32,259 nt of DNA from Acidimicrobiales bacterium (GCA_035540975.1 DATLFN010000049.1:1-32259), one strand, 5' to 3'; positions 13,046 through 21,359 are shown, numbered from the stretch's first letter. The notes: generated by a model not told the origin, from the letters alone. Translations and numbers: made by a program.

Positions 13046-15817
13046 GTGCAACCACATCCGGTTCATCCCGTTCATCCGGCGCGACCGCTCCGCCGTGCCT
13101 GCCGGCTGCTTGCTACCGCCGCTCTCGTGGCCTCCTTCGCCGCGCCCGGCGTCGTTCCCGGCACGCCGGCCGCTGCCCAGACGGCGCCGTCAGCGCCCAC
13201 TTCGGCGGCGAGCGGCCTGCGACTGGTCGGCTTCAACGACCTCGGCAAGGGAGGGCTCAACGGGGACCTCGCCGTCGTCGGAACGACCGTCGTGGTCGGA
13301 GCCGGCATCGTCTCCGACACGGGCGACCACACCGAGCGCTACAACCCGGGCCCGTGCTTCACCGGTCACAGCGTGAAGATCGTCGACGTCAGCGATCCGG
13401 CCAAGCCCCGGGCTGCCTCAGCCATCCCGTTGCCGGCGGGCGTCGCCGCCCTCGAGGTGGACGCGCTGCACGTGTCGACCCCATCGTTCACCGGCGACCT
13501 CCTGGCCGTGGCCCTCGACGACGGGCCCTCGCACCAGGGGCCCAGCGCCTGCTCCCCGTCGTCCGCGACCAACCCTCGGGGGGTCGCGTATTACGACATC
13601 ACCGACCCGGCGGCGCCGAAGTTCCTGGGGCGGTACGAGGCGGACGTCTCCGAGGCACCGCCCGAAGCCCCGCCGTGCGGCCCGCCGTCGGCCACCGCCA
13701 AGTGCGCCGTCGGCCAACACTCGGTCCACCTGGTGCAGCGGGCCGACGGGCGGGTGCTCTCCGTGTCGAGCGAACCACTGGCGTCGCACCCGGTGGTCAC
13801 CAGCCCCAACGGCGACCTGCGCATCGTGGACGTCACCGACCCGCGCGCCCCAGTCCTGGTTGGGGCCTGGCCGCCACTGGGCAGGCGGCCGTCGCCGTTC
13901 TCCAACAACGGATGCCGTCGGTTCAGCAACAACCACTCCGCCGTCACCGACGAGACGGGTACGAGGGCGCACGTCGCCTACATGGACGACGGCCTGTTCA
14001 CCCTCGACATCTCCGATCCCGCGGAAGTGAACGTCATCGGCCAGTGGGACTACCCGGCGCAGCGCAACGTCGAGGGCAACGCCGCCTTCGTCTCCATCGG
14101 TGAGGTGGGCGGCAGGCCGGTGGCCGTCGTGTCGGAGGAGGACTTCATCGGTCCGAACAGCGTGCTGCGCATCGACTCACCGGCCGCCCTCGCCGGCGAG
14201 CGCTTCGCCTGCGAGGCCATGTTCACGCTCTTCGACCCGGAGGACACCGCCGCCGTGTACCGCAAGCCGGGCTCGCAGGTGGCCGGACAGATGGCCTACG
14301 TCGGCCGGGGTTGCCCGGCCCGCGGCACGGCGGCGGCTCCCGTCGCCGCCGACCCCTACCTCACCAGCGGCGCCGGGCGGATCGTGATCGTCGACGGAGC
14401 CAAGATCGACGCCACCCAGCCCACCATCTCGAGCACCGGCTGCCCGTTCGCGGCGCGGGTGCTGCGGGCCCAGGCGGAGGGCGCTGTCGGCGTGGTACTC
14501 CTCCATCGCTTCGCAACCCCGTTCCAGGCGTCGGAGTTCGGCATCTCGTCGGGTGGCAACCACGCCGGCCTCTCGCTTCCCCACTTCACCATCGACCAGG
14601 CCGAGGGCGACGCGCTGCGAACGGCCCTGTGCCCCTCGATCAGCGGCGGCGGGTGCACGACCGAGCCCGTGGCCACCGGCGCCATGATCGACCGCCCGGG
14701 CGACTGGGGCGGGCTGCGCATCCTCGACCTGTCCAACCCGGCGGCGCCCACGTCGATCGGCACCTACCAGTCGCCCGGGTCCAAGGTCTTCCCGCCGCCC
14801 GACCTCGGCATCTACACGGCCGGCCACACCGTCGTGAAGGGGTCGCTGGTGTACGGCGCGTTCAACGCCGACGGCCTGCGCGTGCTCGACATCTCCGACC
14901 CGGCGGCGCCCCGGGAGGTCGCCTCGTTCGTCCCGCCCGACACACCGGACCCGCTCAACTTCCTGCCCGCCAAGGCGCGCGTCGTCGGCGTGGACCTGAT
15001 TCCCGGCTACGTCGTCATCAGCGACGAGAACTCCGGCCTGTACGTGCTCGAGCTCGGCAAGGGCGGCTACTGGACGGCAGCCTCGGACGGCGGCGTGTTC
15101 GCGTTCGGCATGTCGGAGTTCTTCGGGTCCATGGGCGGCAAGCCGCTCAACCGCCCGGTCGTCGGGATGGCGCCCACGCCGTCCGGCAAGGGGTACTGGC
15201 TGGTCGCCTCGGACGGTGGCGTGTTCGCCTTCGGCGACGCACGGTTCTTCGGGTCTACGGGCGCCATGCGCCTCAACCAACCCGTCGTCGCCATGACACC
15301 CACGCCGAGCGGAAGGGGCTACTGGCTGGTGGCATCGGACGGTGGCGTGTTCGCCTTCGGCGACGCCCGGTTCTTCGGGTCGACCGGGACGCTCCGGCTC
15401 AACTCACCCGTGGTCGGCATGAGCCCATCTCCATCCGGCAAGGGGTACTGGCTCGTGGCTGCCGACGGTGGCGTGTTCGGGTTCGGCGACGCCGGGTTCC
15501 AGGGCTCGACCGGCGGCATCCGCCTGAACAAGCCCATGGTCGGCATGGCGGCGTCGCCCACGGGCAAGGGCTACTGGTTGGTGGCGTCGGACGGCGGCGT
15601 GTTCGGTTTCGGCGACGCCGCCTTCCAGGGATCCACCGGCTCCATCCGGCTGAACTCGCCCATGGTCGGCCTGCAGGCGACGCCCACGGGCCGGGGGTAC
15701 TGGATGGTCGCCGCCGATGGCGGGATCTTCGCCTTCGGCGACGCCGCCTTCCTCGGGTCCACCGGCGCCATCCGGCTCAACGCCCCCGTCGTGTCGCTCG
15801 GGACCTTCCCCAGGTGA
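13046..15817 (+). CDS. Secreted LVIVD/PA-domain protein with six C-terminal 42-residue repeats
   Basis: A 923-residue exported protein. The signal peptide has a basic start (RPLRRACR), a hydrophobic core LLATAALVASFAAPGVVPG and cleavage near AAAQTA. A beta-propeller of LVIVD-type units follows, with blades marked by KIVDVSDPAKP, YYDITDPAAPK, RIVDVTDPRAP, FTLDISDPAE, RILDLSNPAAP and RVLDISDPAAP. Inserted before the last blades (about 440-530) is a protease-associated-like segment with GCPFAARVLRAQ and GVVLLHR. Residues 674-921 are six repeats. GTG 13046 was chosen for GAGGT 6 bp upstream and because it directly precedes the signal peptide. It is likely a cell-surface or secreted binding protein with no enzymatic motif seen. 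It stands alone, with no clear terminator after it. Confidence 0.88.
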   Translation: MQPHPVHPVHPARPLRRACRLLATAALVASFAAPGVVPGTPAAAQTAPSAPTSAASGLRLVGFNDLGKGGLNGDLAVVGTTVVVGAGIVSDTGDHTERYNPGPCFTGHSVKIVDVSDPAKPRAASAIPLPAGVAALEVDALHVSTPSFTGDLLAVALDDGPSHQGPSACSPSSATNPRGVAYYDITDPAAPKFLGRYEADVSEAPPEAPPCGPPSATAKCAVGQHSVHLVQRADGRVLSVSSEPLASHPVVTSPNGDLRIVDVTDPRAPVLVGAWPPLGRRPSPFSNNGCRRFSNNHSAVTDETGTRAHVAYMDDGLFTLDISDPAEVNVIGQWDYPAQRNVEGNAAFVSIGEVGGRPVAVVSEEDFIGPNSVLRIDSPAALAGERFACEAMFTLFDPEDTAAVYRKPGSQVAGQMAYVGRGCPARGTAAAPVAADPYLTSGAGRIVIVDGAKIDATQPTISSTGCPFAARVLRAQAEGAVGVVLLHRFATPFQASEFGISSGGNHAGLSLPHFTIDQAEGDALRTALCPSISGGGCTTEPVATGAMIDRPGDWGGLRILDLSNPAAPTSIGTYQSPGSKVFPPPDLGIYTAGHTVVKGSLVYGAFNADGLRVLDISDPAAPREVASFVPPDTPDPLNFLPAKARVVGVDLIPGYVVISDENSGLYVLELGKGGYWTAASDGGVFAFGMSEFFGSMGGKPLNRPVVGMAPTPSGKGYWLVASDGGVFAFGDARFFGSTGAMRLNQPVVAMTPTPSGRGYWLVASDGGVFAFGDARFFGSTGTLRLNSPVVGMSPSPSGKGYWLVAADGGVFGFGDAGFQGSTGGIRLNKPMVGMAASPTGKGYWLVASDGGVFGFGDAAFQGSTGSIRLNSPMVGLQATPTGRGYWMVAADGGIFAFGDAAFLGSTGAIRLNAPVVSLGTFPR
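15065..15814 (+). repeat. Six in-frame 126-bp tandem repeats
   Basis: Units begin at 15065, 15191, 15317, 15443, 15569 and 15695, exactly 126 bp apart, and encode GYWLVASDGGVFAFGDA, then F.GSTG..RLN.P.VGM...P.G. The first (Met and Ser changes, FAFGMSEFFGSMGG) and last (shortened, ending SLGTFPR) are the most divergent. Units 2 and 3, and 4 and 5, resemble each other most, as expected from stepwise duplication. The even spacing suggests a solenoid or propeller. Confidence 0.93.
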
Positions 15818-15953
15818 CGGGTGGGCGGAGGCGGTCGGAACGCGGTTGAGACGGTCCCACTAGGGACAAGAACAGGGATGGGCGGTCGAATGCCGCTAGC
15901 CCGCCGGCAGAACTGGGGCCGCCCGGAACGACGAGCCGCCGGAGGAGCCTCTC

Positions 15954-17102
15954 GTGCGTGCGATGGTCTACCGCGGTCCCTACAAGGTGCGGGTCGAGGA
16001 GAAAGACGTCCCGTCGATCGAGCACCCCAACGACGCGATCGTGCGGGTGACCCTGGCGGCGATCTGTGGTTCGGACCTCCACCTGTACCACGGGATGATC
16101 CCGGACACCCGGGTCGGCCACACGTTCGGCCATGAGTTCATCGGCGTGGTGGAGGAGGTCGGGCCCTCGGTCCGCTCCTTGAAGCCGGGTGACCGCGTGA
16201 TGGTGCCCTTCAACATCTTCTGCGGGTCGTGCTTCTTCTGCGCCCGGGGCCTGTACTCGAACTGCCACAACGTGAACCCGAATGCCACGGCGATCGGGGG
16301 GATCTACGGTTACTCGCACACCTGCGGCGGCTACGACGGCGGACAGGCCGAGTACGTGCGGGTCCCCTTCGCCGACGTGGGCCCGAGCGTCATCCCCGAG
16401 TGGATGGACGACGAGGACGCGGTGCTCCTCACCGACGCCGTTCCCACCGGGTACTTCGGCGCGCAGCTGGGCGACATCGCCGAGGGTGACGTAGTCGTCG
16501 TCTTCGGCGCCGGGCCGGTCGGGTTGTTCGCAGCCAAGTCGGCGTGGTTGATGGGCGCCGGGCGTGTCATCGTCGTCGACCACCTGGAGTACCGCCTCGA
16601 GGTGGCCCGCACGTTCGCCCACGCCGAGACCTGCAACTTCACGGAGTACGACGACATCGTCGTCCACATGAAGAGGATCACCGACCACCTCGGGGCCGAT
16701 GTCGCCATCGACGCCGTCGGTGCCGAAGCCGACGGCAACCTCCTCCAGCACCTCGCGGGGGCGAAGTTCAAGCTCCAGGGCGGCTCCCCGGTCGCCCTGA
16801 ACTGGGCCATCGACGCCGTTCGCAAGGGCGGCACCGTCTCGGTGGTCGGCGCCTACGGACCGATCTTCAGCGCCGTCAAGTTCGGCGACGCCCTCAACAA
16901 GGGGCTGACGCTGCGCATGAACCAGTGCCCGGTGAAACGGCAGTGGCCGAGGCTGTTCGAGCACGTCCGGAACGGCTACCTCAAGCCGAGCGACATCGTG
17001 ACCCACCGGATCCCGCTCGACGACATCGCCGAGGGTTACTACATGTTCTCGGCGAAGCTCGACGACTGCGTCAAGCCCCTCGTCGTCCCGAACGGCCAGT
17101 GA
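15954..17102 (+). CDS. Zinc-dependent alcohol dehydrogenase, formaldehyde-dehydrogenase-like
   Basis: A 382-residue MDR-family NAD(P)-dependent dehydrogenase. Catalytic zinc ligands are C38 (ICGSDLH) and H60/E61 (GHEFIG). The structural zinc lobe is C90, C93, C96 and C104 (CGSCFFC and SNC). The Rossmann motif is VVVFGAGPVGLFAAK, with an acidic residue in IVVDHLEYR that favours NAD. The extended insert (GGIYGYSHTCGGYDGGQAEY) is typical of the glutathione-independent formaldehyde dehydrogenase branch. The substrate is not fixed by sequence; formaldehyde or a small alcohol is likely. The GTG start has GGAGGAG 6 bp upstream. The following small gene starts 16 bp after the stop, so they probably form an operon. 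Confidence 0.92.
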   Translation: MRAMVYRGPYKVRVEEKDVPSIEHPNDAIVRVTLAAICGSDLHLYHGMIPDTRVGHTFGHEFIGVVEEVGPSVRSLKPGDRVMVPFNIFCGSCFFCARGLYSNCHNVNPNATAIGGIYGYSHTCGGYDGGQAEYVRVPFADVGPSVIPEWMDDEDAVLLTDAVPTGYFGAQLGDIAEGDVVVVFGAGPVGLFAAKSAWLMGAGRVIVVDHLEYRLEVARTFAHAETCNFTEYDDIVVHMKRITDHLGADVAIDAVGAEADGNLLQHLAGAKFKLQGGSPVALNWAIDAVRKGGTVSVVGAYGPIFSAVKFGDALNKGLTLRMNQCPVKRQWPRLFEHVRNGYLKPSDIVTHRIPLDDIAEGYYMFSAKLDDCVKPLVVPNGQ

Positions 17103-17118
17103 GAACAGGAGCCCGACC

Positions 17119-17700
17119 ATGGCCTACACCGCCGACAAGCCGGCGCTCTCCGAATCCAGCGAGGAGCTTCGCCGCCGGATCCCCGGGTGGGGCGTCGACG
17201 TCGACCCCCGGGACCGCCCGTCGGTGCCCCGGGAGCGGCTCGACCCCTCGGGCACCGGTGCGCACTGGGACTTCCCCGAACGCCAGGACGAGGTCCGGCC
17301 CCGCGAGCGGTCCATCGAGCACGAGCTCCTCCCGCCCGTGTTCGGGACGTCGTGCCCGCCGAAGGGCGTCTCCGGGTGGATGCGCCGCCTCTCCTACCGG
17401 CGGTTCAGCGAAGGCCGGGCCGCACACTGGTTGATCCTCATGGCGGCCGACCGGGTGGACTCCTCGGGGAGCCACCTCCGGTCGTTCCTGACGCTCCGCC
17501 CCGACAACCCCATCACCGAGACCGGCGTGCGGAGCGAGCTCTCCCGGCGCGGATGGGCGTCGCGGGTGGGGAGGAAGCGGGCGGACGTCGTCCACCAACC
17601 GCTGGACGCCGTGATCGTCTTCGGCCCCTGGCTGGTGGCGGGCCGCCTGGCCTACGCCGGTGTCCGGCGGGTGCGAGCCCGCGCCGGACGGCGCCGGTAG
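17119..17700 (+). CDS. Uncharacterised protein in operon with the dehydrogenase
   Basis: A 193-residue basic, Arg- and Pro-rich protein with no signal peptide. The middle contains HELLPPVFGTSCPPKGVSGW and RRLSYRRFSEGRAAHWLILM, followed by a weakly hydrophobic C-terminal stretch DAVIVFGPWLVAGRLAYAGV that could contact the membrane. The pattern is that of a conserved family, but I cannot name it. It follows the dehydrogenase by 16 bp with AGGAG in the gap, so co-expression is nearly certain. A helper role for that enzyme is a guess. It converges on glf with only 6 bp between. Confidence 0.7.
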   Translation: MAYTADKPALSESSEELRRRIPGWGVDVDPRDRPSVPRERLDPSGTGAHWDFPERQDEVRPRERSIEHELLPPVFGTSCPPKGVSGWMRRLSYRRFSEGRAAHWLILMAADRVDSSGSHLRSFLTLRPDNPITETGVRSELSRRGWASRVGRKRADVVHQPLDAVIVFGPWLVAGRLAYAGVRRVRARAGRRR

Positions 17701-17706
17701 GCGCGC

Positions 17707-18852
17707 CTAGGAACCGGAGCCTTCGAAGTCAGCGAGGACCTCGGTGCTGCACGCGAAGCCTTGCTCGATGGCCTGGTCCTGGTTGATGTAGAGGTAGTTG
17801 GCCAGTCGACCGCAGAAGTACACCGGGCGGTCGAGAGCGGCACGGACCTCGACCTTGTACCGCTCGTTCAGGGTCTCGAAGCGCCGGTCCACGGTGGGCA
17901 CGGGGTAGTGCCTCGCCGGGGCTCCGGGGAACTCCTCGCTGACCACCGTCCCGCCGATGCGCTGCCCGGTGGCGTGCTTCGTCTCGACGGTGCGGGTGAA
18001 CGGGTACCTGGCGTCCGGCCAGTTCACGACGTAGGCGGCCGTCAGCGTCTCGTCCGGGCGATCGACGGGGACATACCGCGACCGCAGGTGGATGCCCCGC
18101 CATTCCAACTCCCCGTCGCGCCCGAGCAGCCTGTCGAGCGGAGCGGTCACGACCAGGGCGTCGTAGTCCCGCTGCATGGCGACGAGGTCGTCGAGCACCA
18201 GCTCGGCGCCACACGTCACCGAGGTCTTCGCCATCACCGCTTCGATCACGCTGTTCATGCCCTCCGCCGGGAAGAACTCCCAGCGGTCGCGAAAGAGCCG
18301 GCGGTAGCCGTCGTCGCGCAGCTCGACCCGCTTGGGGGCGAAGCTGCTCGACAGCTCGGTCGCCGGTCGGCCCCACTGCTTGGCCGTGTAGTCGCGGATG
18401 AACAGGTCGTAGAGGGTCGCGCCCATGAGCGACTTCACGAACGTCTCGAAGTCGTCCCCGGCCGGGCGGTCCGGCAGATCGGCGAGCTCCTTCTCGATGG
18501 TCGGCCACACCGGCAGGTCGCGGAGCTCCTCGAGCTGGGGCGGCCAGGACAGGAGCGTCAACTCGTCGTCCTCGCCGATGTGGACCTGCGTCTTCACGGC
18601 GTGCCCGTAGGGCCGGGAGAGGCCGAAGCGCTGGACGTACGCGGCGACCTCCTCGTTCGAGGTGTGGAAGATGTGAGCCCCGTTCGGCTCGTAGACGACG
18701 CCGTTCAACGTCTCGCTTCGTGAGTGGCCACCGACGTTGGCGGCCAGCTCGAACACCTCGACGTCGACGCCGCCCGCGCCCAGGCGCTCGGCGGTGACCG
18801 CTCCCGACCACCCGGCGCCGACGACCGCTACCCGCTTCCTGGTGCGTGACAT
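17707..18852 (-). CDS. glf: UDP-galactopyranose mutase
   Basis: A 381-residue FAD enzyme that converts UDP-galactopyranose to UDP-galactofuranose for the cell-wall arabinogalactan or surface glycans. The FAD-binding GAGWSGAVTAE (12-22) and GGHSRSET follow the family pattern. NGAHIFHT holds a conserved active-site His, and IRDYTAKQWG and RYPFTRTVE are family signatures. FCGRLANYLYINQDQAIEQG at the C-terminus completes the FAD site. I start at the ATG at 18852; 18888 would add 12 residues before the Rossmann strand. There is no good Shine-Dalgarno for either. No glycosyltransferase lies beside it. A long upstream leader with hairpins may control it. Confidence 0.93.
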   Translation of the reverse strand: MSRTRKRVAVVGAGWSGAVTAERLGAGGVDVEVFELAANVGGHSRSETLNGVVYEPNGAHIFHTSNEEVAAYVQRFGLSRPYGHAVKTQVHIGEDDELTLLSWPPQLEELRDLPVWPTIEKELADLPDRPAGDDFETFVKSLMGATLYDLFIRDYTAKQWGRPATELSSSFAPKRVELRDDGYRRLFRDRWEFFPAEGMNSVIEAVMAKTSVTCGAELVLDDLVAMQRDYDALVVTAPLDRLLGRDGELEWRGIHLRSRYVPVDRPDETLTAAYVVNWPDARYPFTRTVETKHATGQRIGGTVVSEEFPGAPARHYPVPTVDRRFETLNERYKVEVRAALDRPVYFCGRLANYLYINQDQAIEQGFACSTEVLADFEGSGS

Positions 18853-19002
18853 GGCCGACGAGTCTGCACTCCGGGGATCCGCTGGCACAAAGGGCGGGGG
18901 CTCGACGTGGTGTCAGGGATCCCTCCGGGCCGCGCCGGCACCGTCGAGCCACGCCGGCCCACCCGGTTGGGGCGGTACCGGCCCGCCGCACGCCCACACG
19001 AA

Positions 19003-19075
19003 GAAGGGGCCTGGCTGGCAAGGCGGCGGGCCCCTTCCTCATGCACTGCTGCCGCGCCACTGGCGGCGGCAGCAG
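19003..19075 (-). other. Two strong hairpins upstream of glf (leader attenuator or small RNA)
   Basis: In the 425-bp gap between glf and the next gene, two stable stems occur. One pairs GAAGGGGCC (19003-19011) with GGCCCCTTC (19029-19037). The other pairs CTGCTGCCGC (19046-19055) with GCGGCAGCAG (19066-19075) and has an inner GCC/GGC. Read on the minus strand, the first ends in GGCCCCTTCTTCGTG, mildly U-rich and terminator-like. They could end a small RNA started at the promoter near 19164-19191, or act as an attenuator in a glf leader of about 300 nt. No conserved RNA family is recognised. Confidence 0.5.
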
Positions 19076-19163
19076 AACCGGCCTGTCGTCCGGGTCGTGG
19101 ACGGGCGAACACACCGGAGCCTTCTCTGCGCTCGACGGCTGCGTGTTCAACCTTGCGGACGCC

Positions 19164-19191
19164 ACTGTACCCACTGCTCGGCTCTGCACAA
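19164..19191 (-). promoter_or_regulatory. Predicted sigma-70-type promoter reading toward glf
   Basis: On the minus strand TTGTGC (19191-19186) and TACAGT (19169-19164) are separated by 16 bp, a fair match to the -35/-10 consensus in otherwise GC-rich DNA. A transcript from here would run through the two hairpins and then toward glf. Confidence 0.4.
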
Positions 19192-19277
19192 ACCGCGCAA
19201 AGTCACGGACGACGGTCGTCGAGCCGGGGTAGGGTGCTCAGGGGGCAGCCGGCGAACCGGAGGACCTCCTGCTGCAG

Positions 19278-19814
19278 GTGCTCTGCGGGTGCACGAGCCT
19301 CCGAGCGTGCGACGCTTCCTGCGTGCGCCCGATCGTCGGCCGGCTCGCGGCTGCTTTGATGATCGCTTCGACGCCGGTCGCCACGTGGTGGCTCGTCGGC
19401 GATCTCTCCGAAGGCGGCGATGTGGACGACTTCATCGTGAAGGCCCCGGAGCTCACCACCGCGCAGGAAGCGCTCATCGGCGGCGTTGCCATGGCCGCGC
19501 TCATGGCCGCAGCCGGAGTGCTCGCCGCGCTGGTACGGCGGCACAGGATCACCCGGTCGACCCTGCGTCCGGTCCTGCCCCTTCTTGGTGGAGGTGCGTT
19601 CATCGGGTTCACCGCCCGCGTCGTCACCGCACGGGTGGGGGGCGCCAACATCGGGGGTTCCCTCCTGCTGGTCGCAGCCCCCGGCGTCGTGGTCGCGATG
19701 CTCCTGTGGTCGTGGGGACTCGCGCCCGCCGACCTGCCGATCTCAGGCGGTCCGGGTGGCGCCGGCCACCTTCCCGAGGAGGACCGGCAGTCTGACGATC
19801 TGCGCGAGCGGTGA
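19278..19814 (+). CDS. Small integral membrane protein, unidentified
   Basis: Up to 178 residues with about four hydrophobic helices: VGRLAAALMIASTPVATWWLVG, ALIGGVAMAALMAAAGVLAAL, LRPVLPLLGGGAFIGFTARVV and GSLLLVAAPGVVVAMLLWSWG. A charged C-tail (LPEEDRQSDDLRER) follows. The pattern is a genuine polytopic protein, but no family is recognised. The start is uncertain: GTG 19278 adds a Cys-rich lead and has GGAGG only 14 bp upstream, while GTG 19323 begins just before the first helix. Both lack a well-placed ribosome site. The gene stands alone between glf and the eroded region. Confidence 0.6.
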   Translation: MLCGCTSLRACDASCVRPIVGRLAAALMIASTPVATWWLVGDLSEGGDVDDFIVKAPELTTAQEALIGGVAMAALMAAAGVLAALVRRHRITRSTLRPVLPLLGGGAFIGFTARVVTARVGGANIGGSLLLVAAPGVVVAMLLWSWGLAPADLPISGGPGGAGHLPEEDRQSDDLRER

Positions 19815-19854
19815 CGAGACCCGCCGCTCCCCCATCCGCACGCTGGCCAGTCGA

Positions 19855-19968
19855 TCAGGAAAGCGCTCGCATCCGCAGCCCTCGAACCGACCCGAAGTGC
19901 TTCGTATTGCGCGTCGCGAGGCTGAGCCTCCGTTCCAGCGCAGTCGCAGCGATGAGTGTATCGGGCAT
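19855..19968 (-). pseudogene. 3' fragment of a VapC-type PIN toxin gene
   Basis: The last 37 codons of a frame read MPDTLIAATALERRLSLATR, then NTKHFG, the unmistakable C-terminal end of a VapC PIN domain (third acid in the PDTLIAATA helix, then the ATRNTKHF strand). No matching N-terminal half is found upstream in any minus-strand frame, so only a stump is left. It once would have been an RNase toxin. No matching VapB lies beside it. Confidence 0.7.
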
Positions 19969-20060
19969 TCGTAGAGGCCGACGAGGAGGACAGCGCCGCA
20001 GGCGGCAGCCCGGAAACGGCCACCGCGCGAGGCAGCCCTGAGGAATGACGAGGGATGGGC

Positions 20061-20360
20061 TCAGGCGCTCAGCGGCTGGAGGACGAGCCGGAGGCCGACG
20101 GCGCCGGCGTAGCGGGCCATAGTCTCCACAGGCACGTCGACGTCGTTGTCGTCGATCGCTTCTACCTGGTCCAGTCGCAGGCCCGAACGCTTCGCGACCT
20201 CCTCGGCGCTGAGCCCGAGCCGCTCCCGCTCCTGGCTGAGCGCAGTGGTGAGGCGGATGACGGGGAGCAGCTGCTCCAGGCCGTCGCGGTAGCCGGGCGT
20301 TCGCTCCTCTTCGGCGGCGATGTCCGCCTCCAACTCGTCGATGTCGTCGCCGGGTCCCAC
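20061..20360 (-). CDS. XRE-type helix-turn-helix protein (antitoxin-like)
   Basis: A 99-residue protein. An acidic N-terminus (DDIDELEADIAAEEERTPGY) precedes an HTH of the XRE/HigA kind: LSQERERLGLSAEEVAKRSG, then LRLDQVEAIDDNDVDVPVE as recognition and following helix, and a short tail. GTG 20360 has GGAGG 7 bp upstream, so it may still be expressed even though its surroundings are decayed. It is the size of a type II antitoxin, yet no full toxin gene flanks it. Autorepression would be typical of the family. Confidence 0.65.
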   Translation of the reverse strand: MGPGDDIDELEADIAAEEERTPGYRDGLEQLLPVIRLTTALSQERERLGLSAEEVAKRSGLRLDQVEAIDDNDVDVPVETMARYAGAVGLRLVLQPLSA

Positions 20361-20976
20361 GCCGTTGCCTCCGGCCCGCGAGGGTACCGGTCACCGGTTC
20401 CGCCCCGGTCCCGCCAGTCCCGCTGGCGGCCTTGGCCAGGTCGATCTCGGCCCGCCGCGCCCGCTGGGTCGTCTTCTCGGACGCCGACAGGGCCAGGACG
20501 TGGGACGCCGCACGCCTCTCGACGTGGTGGCCGGCGCCAACACCCGGCGCACCTCGTCGGCCTCGAGGGTGGCCGCGCCGCGGCCGCCACGTTGGTCGCC
20601 CCCCCCACCGGACGGCCTGCGGGAGGACCCGTTGCGCAAACCAACACCTGGTGCTGCGGGCTGCGCGCCCGGTGGCCGGCGACCCCGACCCGTCGGTGTA
20701 GTCGAACCACAGCTCGCGCACGTCGGCCACCGTCCGGGCGCTCGACCGCGTGCCGGTCTGCACCGTCGTCTCCGCCGCCACCCGGAGGGCGTCCCCGTTG
20801 CCGACGTGGATGGTGTGCTGGGTCGGTCGACCGCTCGTCCGACGCGTGCAGCCCCGAACCGCCCGCCCCGGCCGCCCCGGCGCCGCCCGCTGATCGTCAC
20901 CGTAACGGCAGGCCAGCCGGTGAGCCATGATGGGGCGACGGGCACGGGACCGGCGGCCGGGGCACACCGACAACCC
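20361..20976 (-). pseudogene. Decayed coding sequence, frameshifted
   Basis: No intact gene fits. Protein-like stretches appear on the minus strand but in different frames. One contains IHVGNGDALRVAAETTVQ and TVADVRELWFDYTDGSG (about 20680-20820). A second frame holds GAATLEADEVRRVLAP. The first frame then resumes with SHVLALSASEKTTQRARRAE. Joined across two frame changes they look like one damaged gene of about 180 codons or more. I cannot name the ancestor. Sequencing error is an alternative explanation for the frame changes. Confidence 0.45.
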
Positions 20977-21084
20977 CTACCCCAGCAGGTGTTTTGCGAT
21001 CACGACCCGCTGGATCTGGTTGGTCCCCTCGTAGATCTGGGTGGTCTCAACGGACTTTTCGGACAGTGCTTTCCCGTGTCCCAT
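20977..21084 (-). pseudogene. Fragment of an acyl-CoA dehydrogenase 3' end
   Basis: A 35-codon open frame ends in [12 protein letters not shown] then VVIAKHLLG, the C-terminal end of acyl-CoA dehydrogenases. Positions 20972-21047 match 31892-31967 (the true gene's 3' end at the right edge) at 70 of 76 bases including the stop region. Upstream of the match, the reading frame runs into unrelated sequence. It is a relic or a duplicated gene end, not a functional enzyme. Confidence 0.8.
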
Positions 21085-21359
21085 GGTGCCTGGCTGTACG
21101 GACTTCCATGTCGTCCTGTCCACCGGATGACGGACCGTGGTCGGCAGTTGTAGGGGATGGAAGTAGGGACAAGAACCCGTAGATCCCGGGGTCTACAAGA
21201 CGTCTTGGCGACGGGGGCGATATTCAATGGGTGCGGCTCCTTTCGAGTGAGCACCTCATCCCCTTGATGTAGGGCAGCTGACCGAGGATCCACCACCGAT
21301 GGCTCAGTCTGGGTGTCCTGGTCTGTAGCCGGATTAAGCTACAGAACGGACCTTTCGGT
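21085..21359. other. AT-richer gene-free stretch with a perfect small hairpin
   Basis: No credible gene is seen, and the base composition is less GC-rich than the core genes. CTGTAGC (21323-21329) and GCTACAG (21338-21344) form a 7-bp stem with an 8-nt loop. It sits 15 bp downstream of the stop of the minus-strand gene at 21360 and could be a weak terminator or a transposon-end relic. No transposase or clear inverted repeat pair was found. Confidence 0.45.

Noticed and set aside
15065-15814. Regular direct repeats that could be a CRISPR array
   Set aside because: The period is 126 bp, the repeats are in-frame protein repeats without unique spacers, and no cas gene is present.
19855-20360. 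A complete VapBC or HigBA toxin-antitoxin pair
   Set aside because: Only the last 37 codons of a PIN toxin remain, and the HTH gene is XRE-like and not a VapB type. The two are separated by 92 bp with no complete toxin.
15862-21178. Shared 13-mer TAGGGACAAGAAC upstream of the dehydrogenase and again near 21166
   Set aside because: A 13-base match between two sites is expected by chance several times in a 32-kb sequence, and the flanks do not match.
21085-21359. Possible insertion-sequence remnant
   Set aside because: There is no transposase fragment, no matching terminal inverted repeats and no target-site duplication, only one small hairpin.
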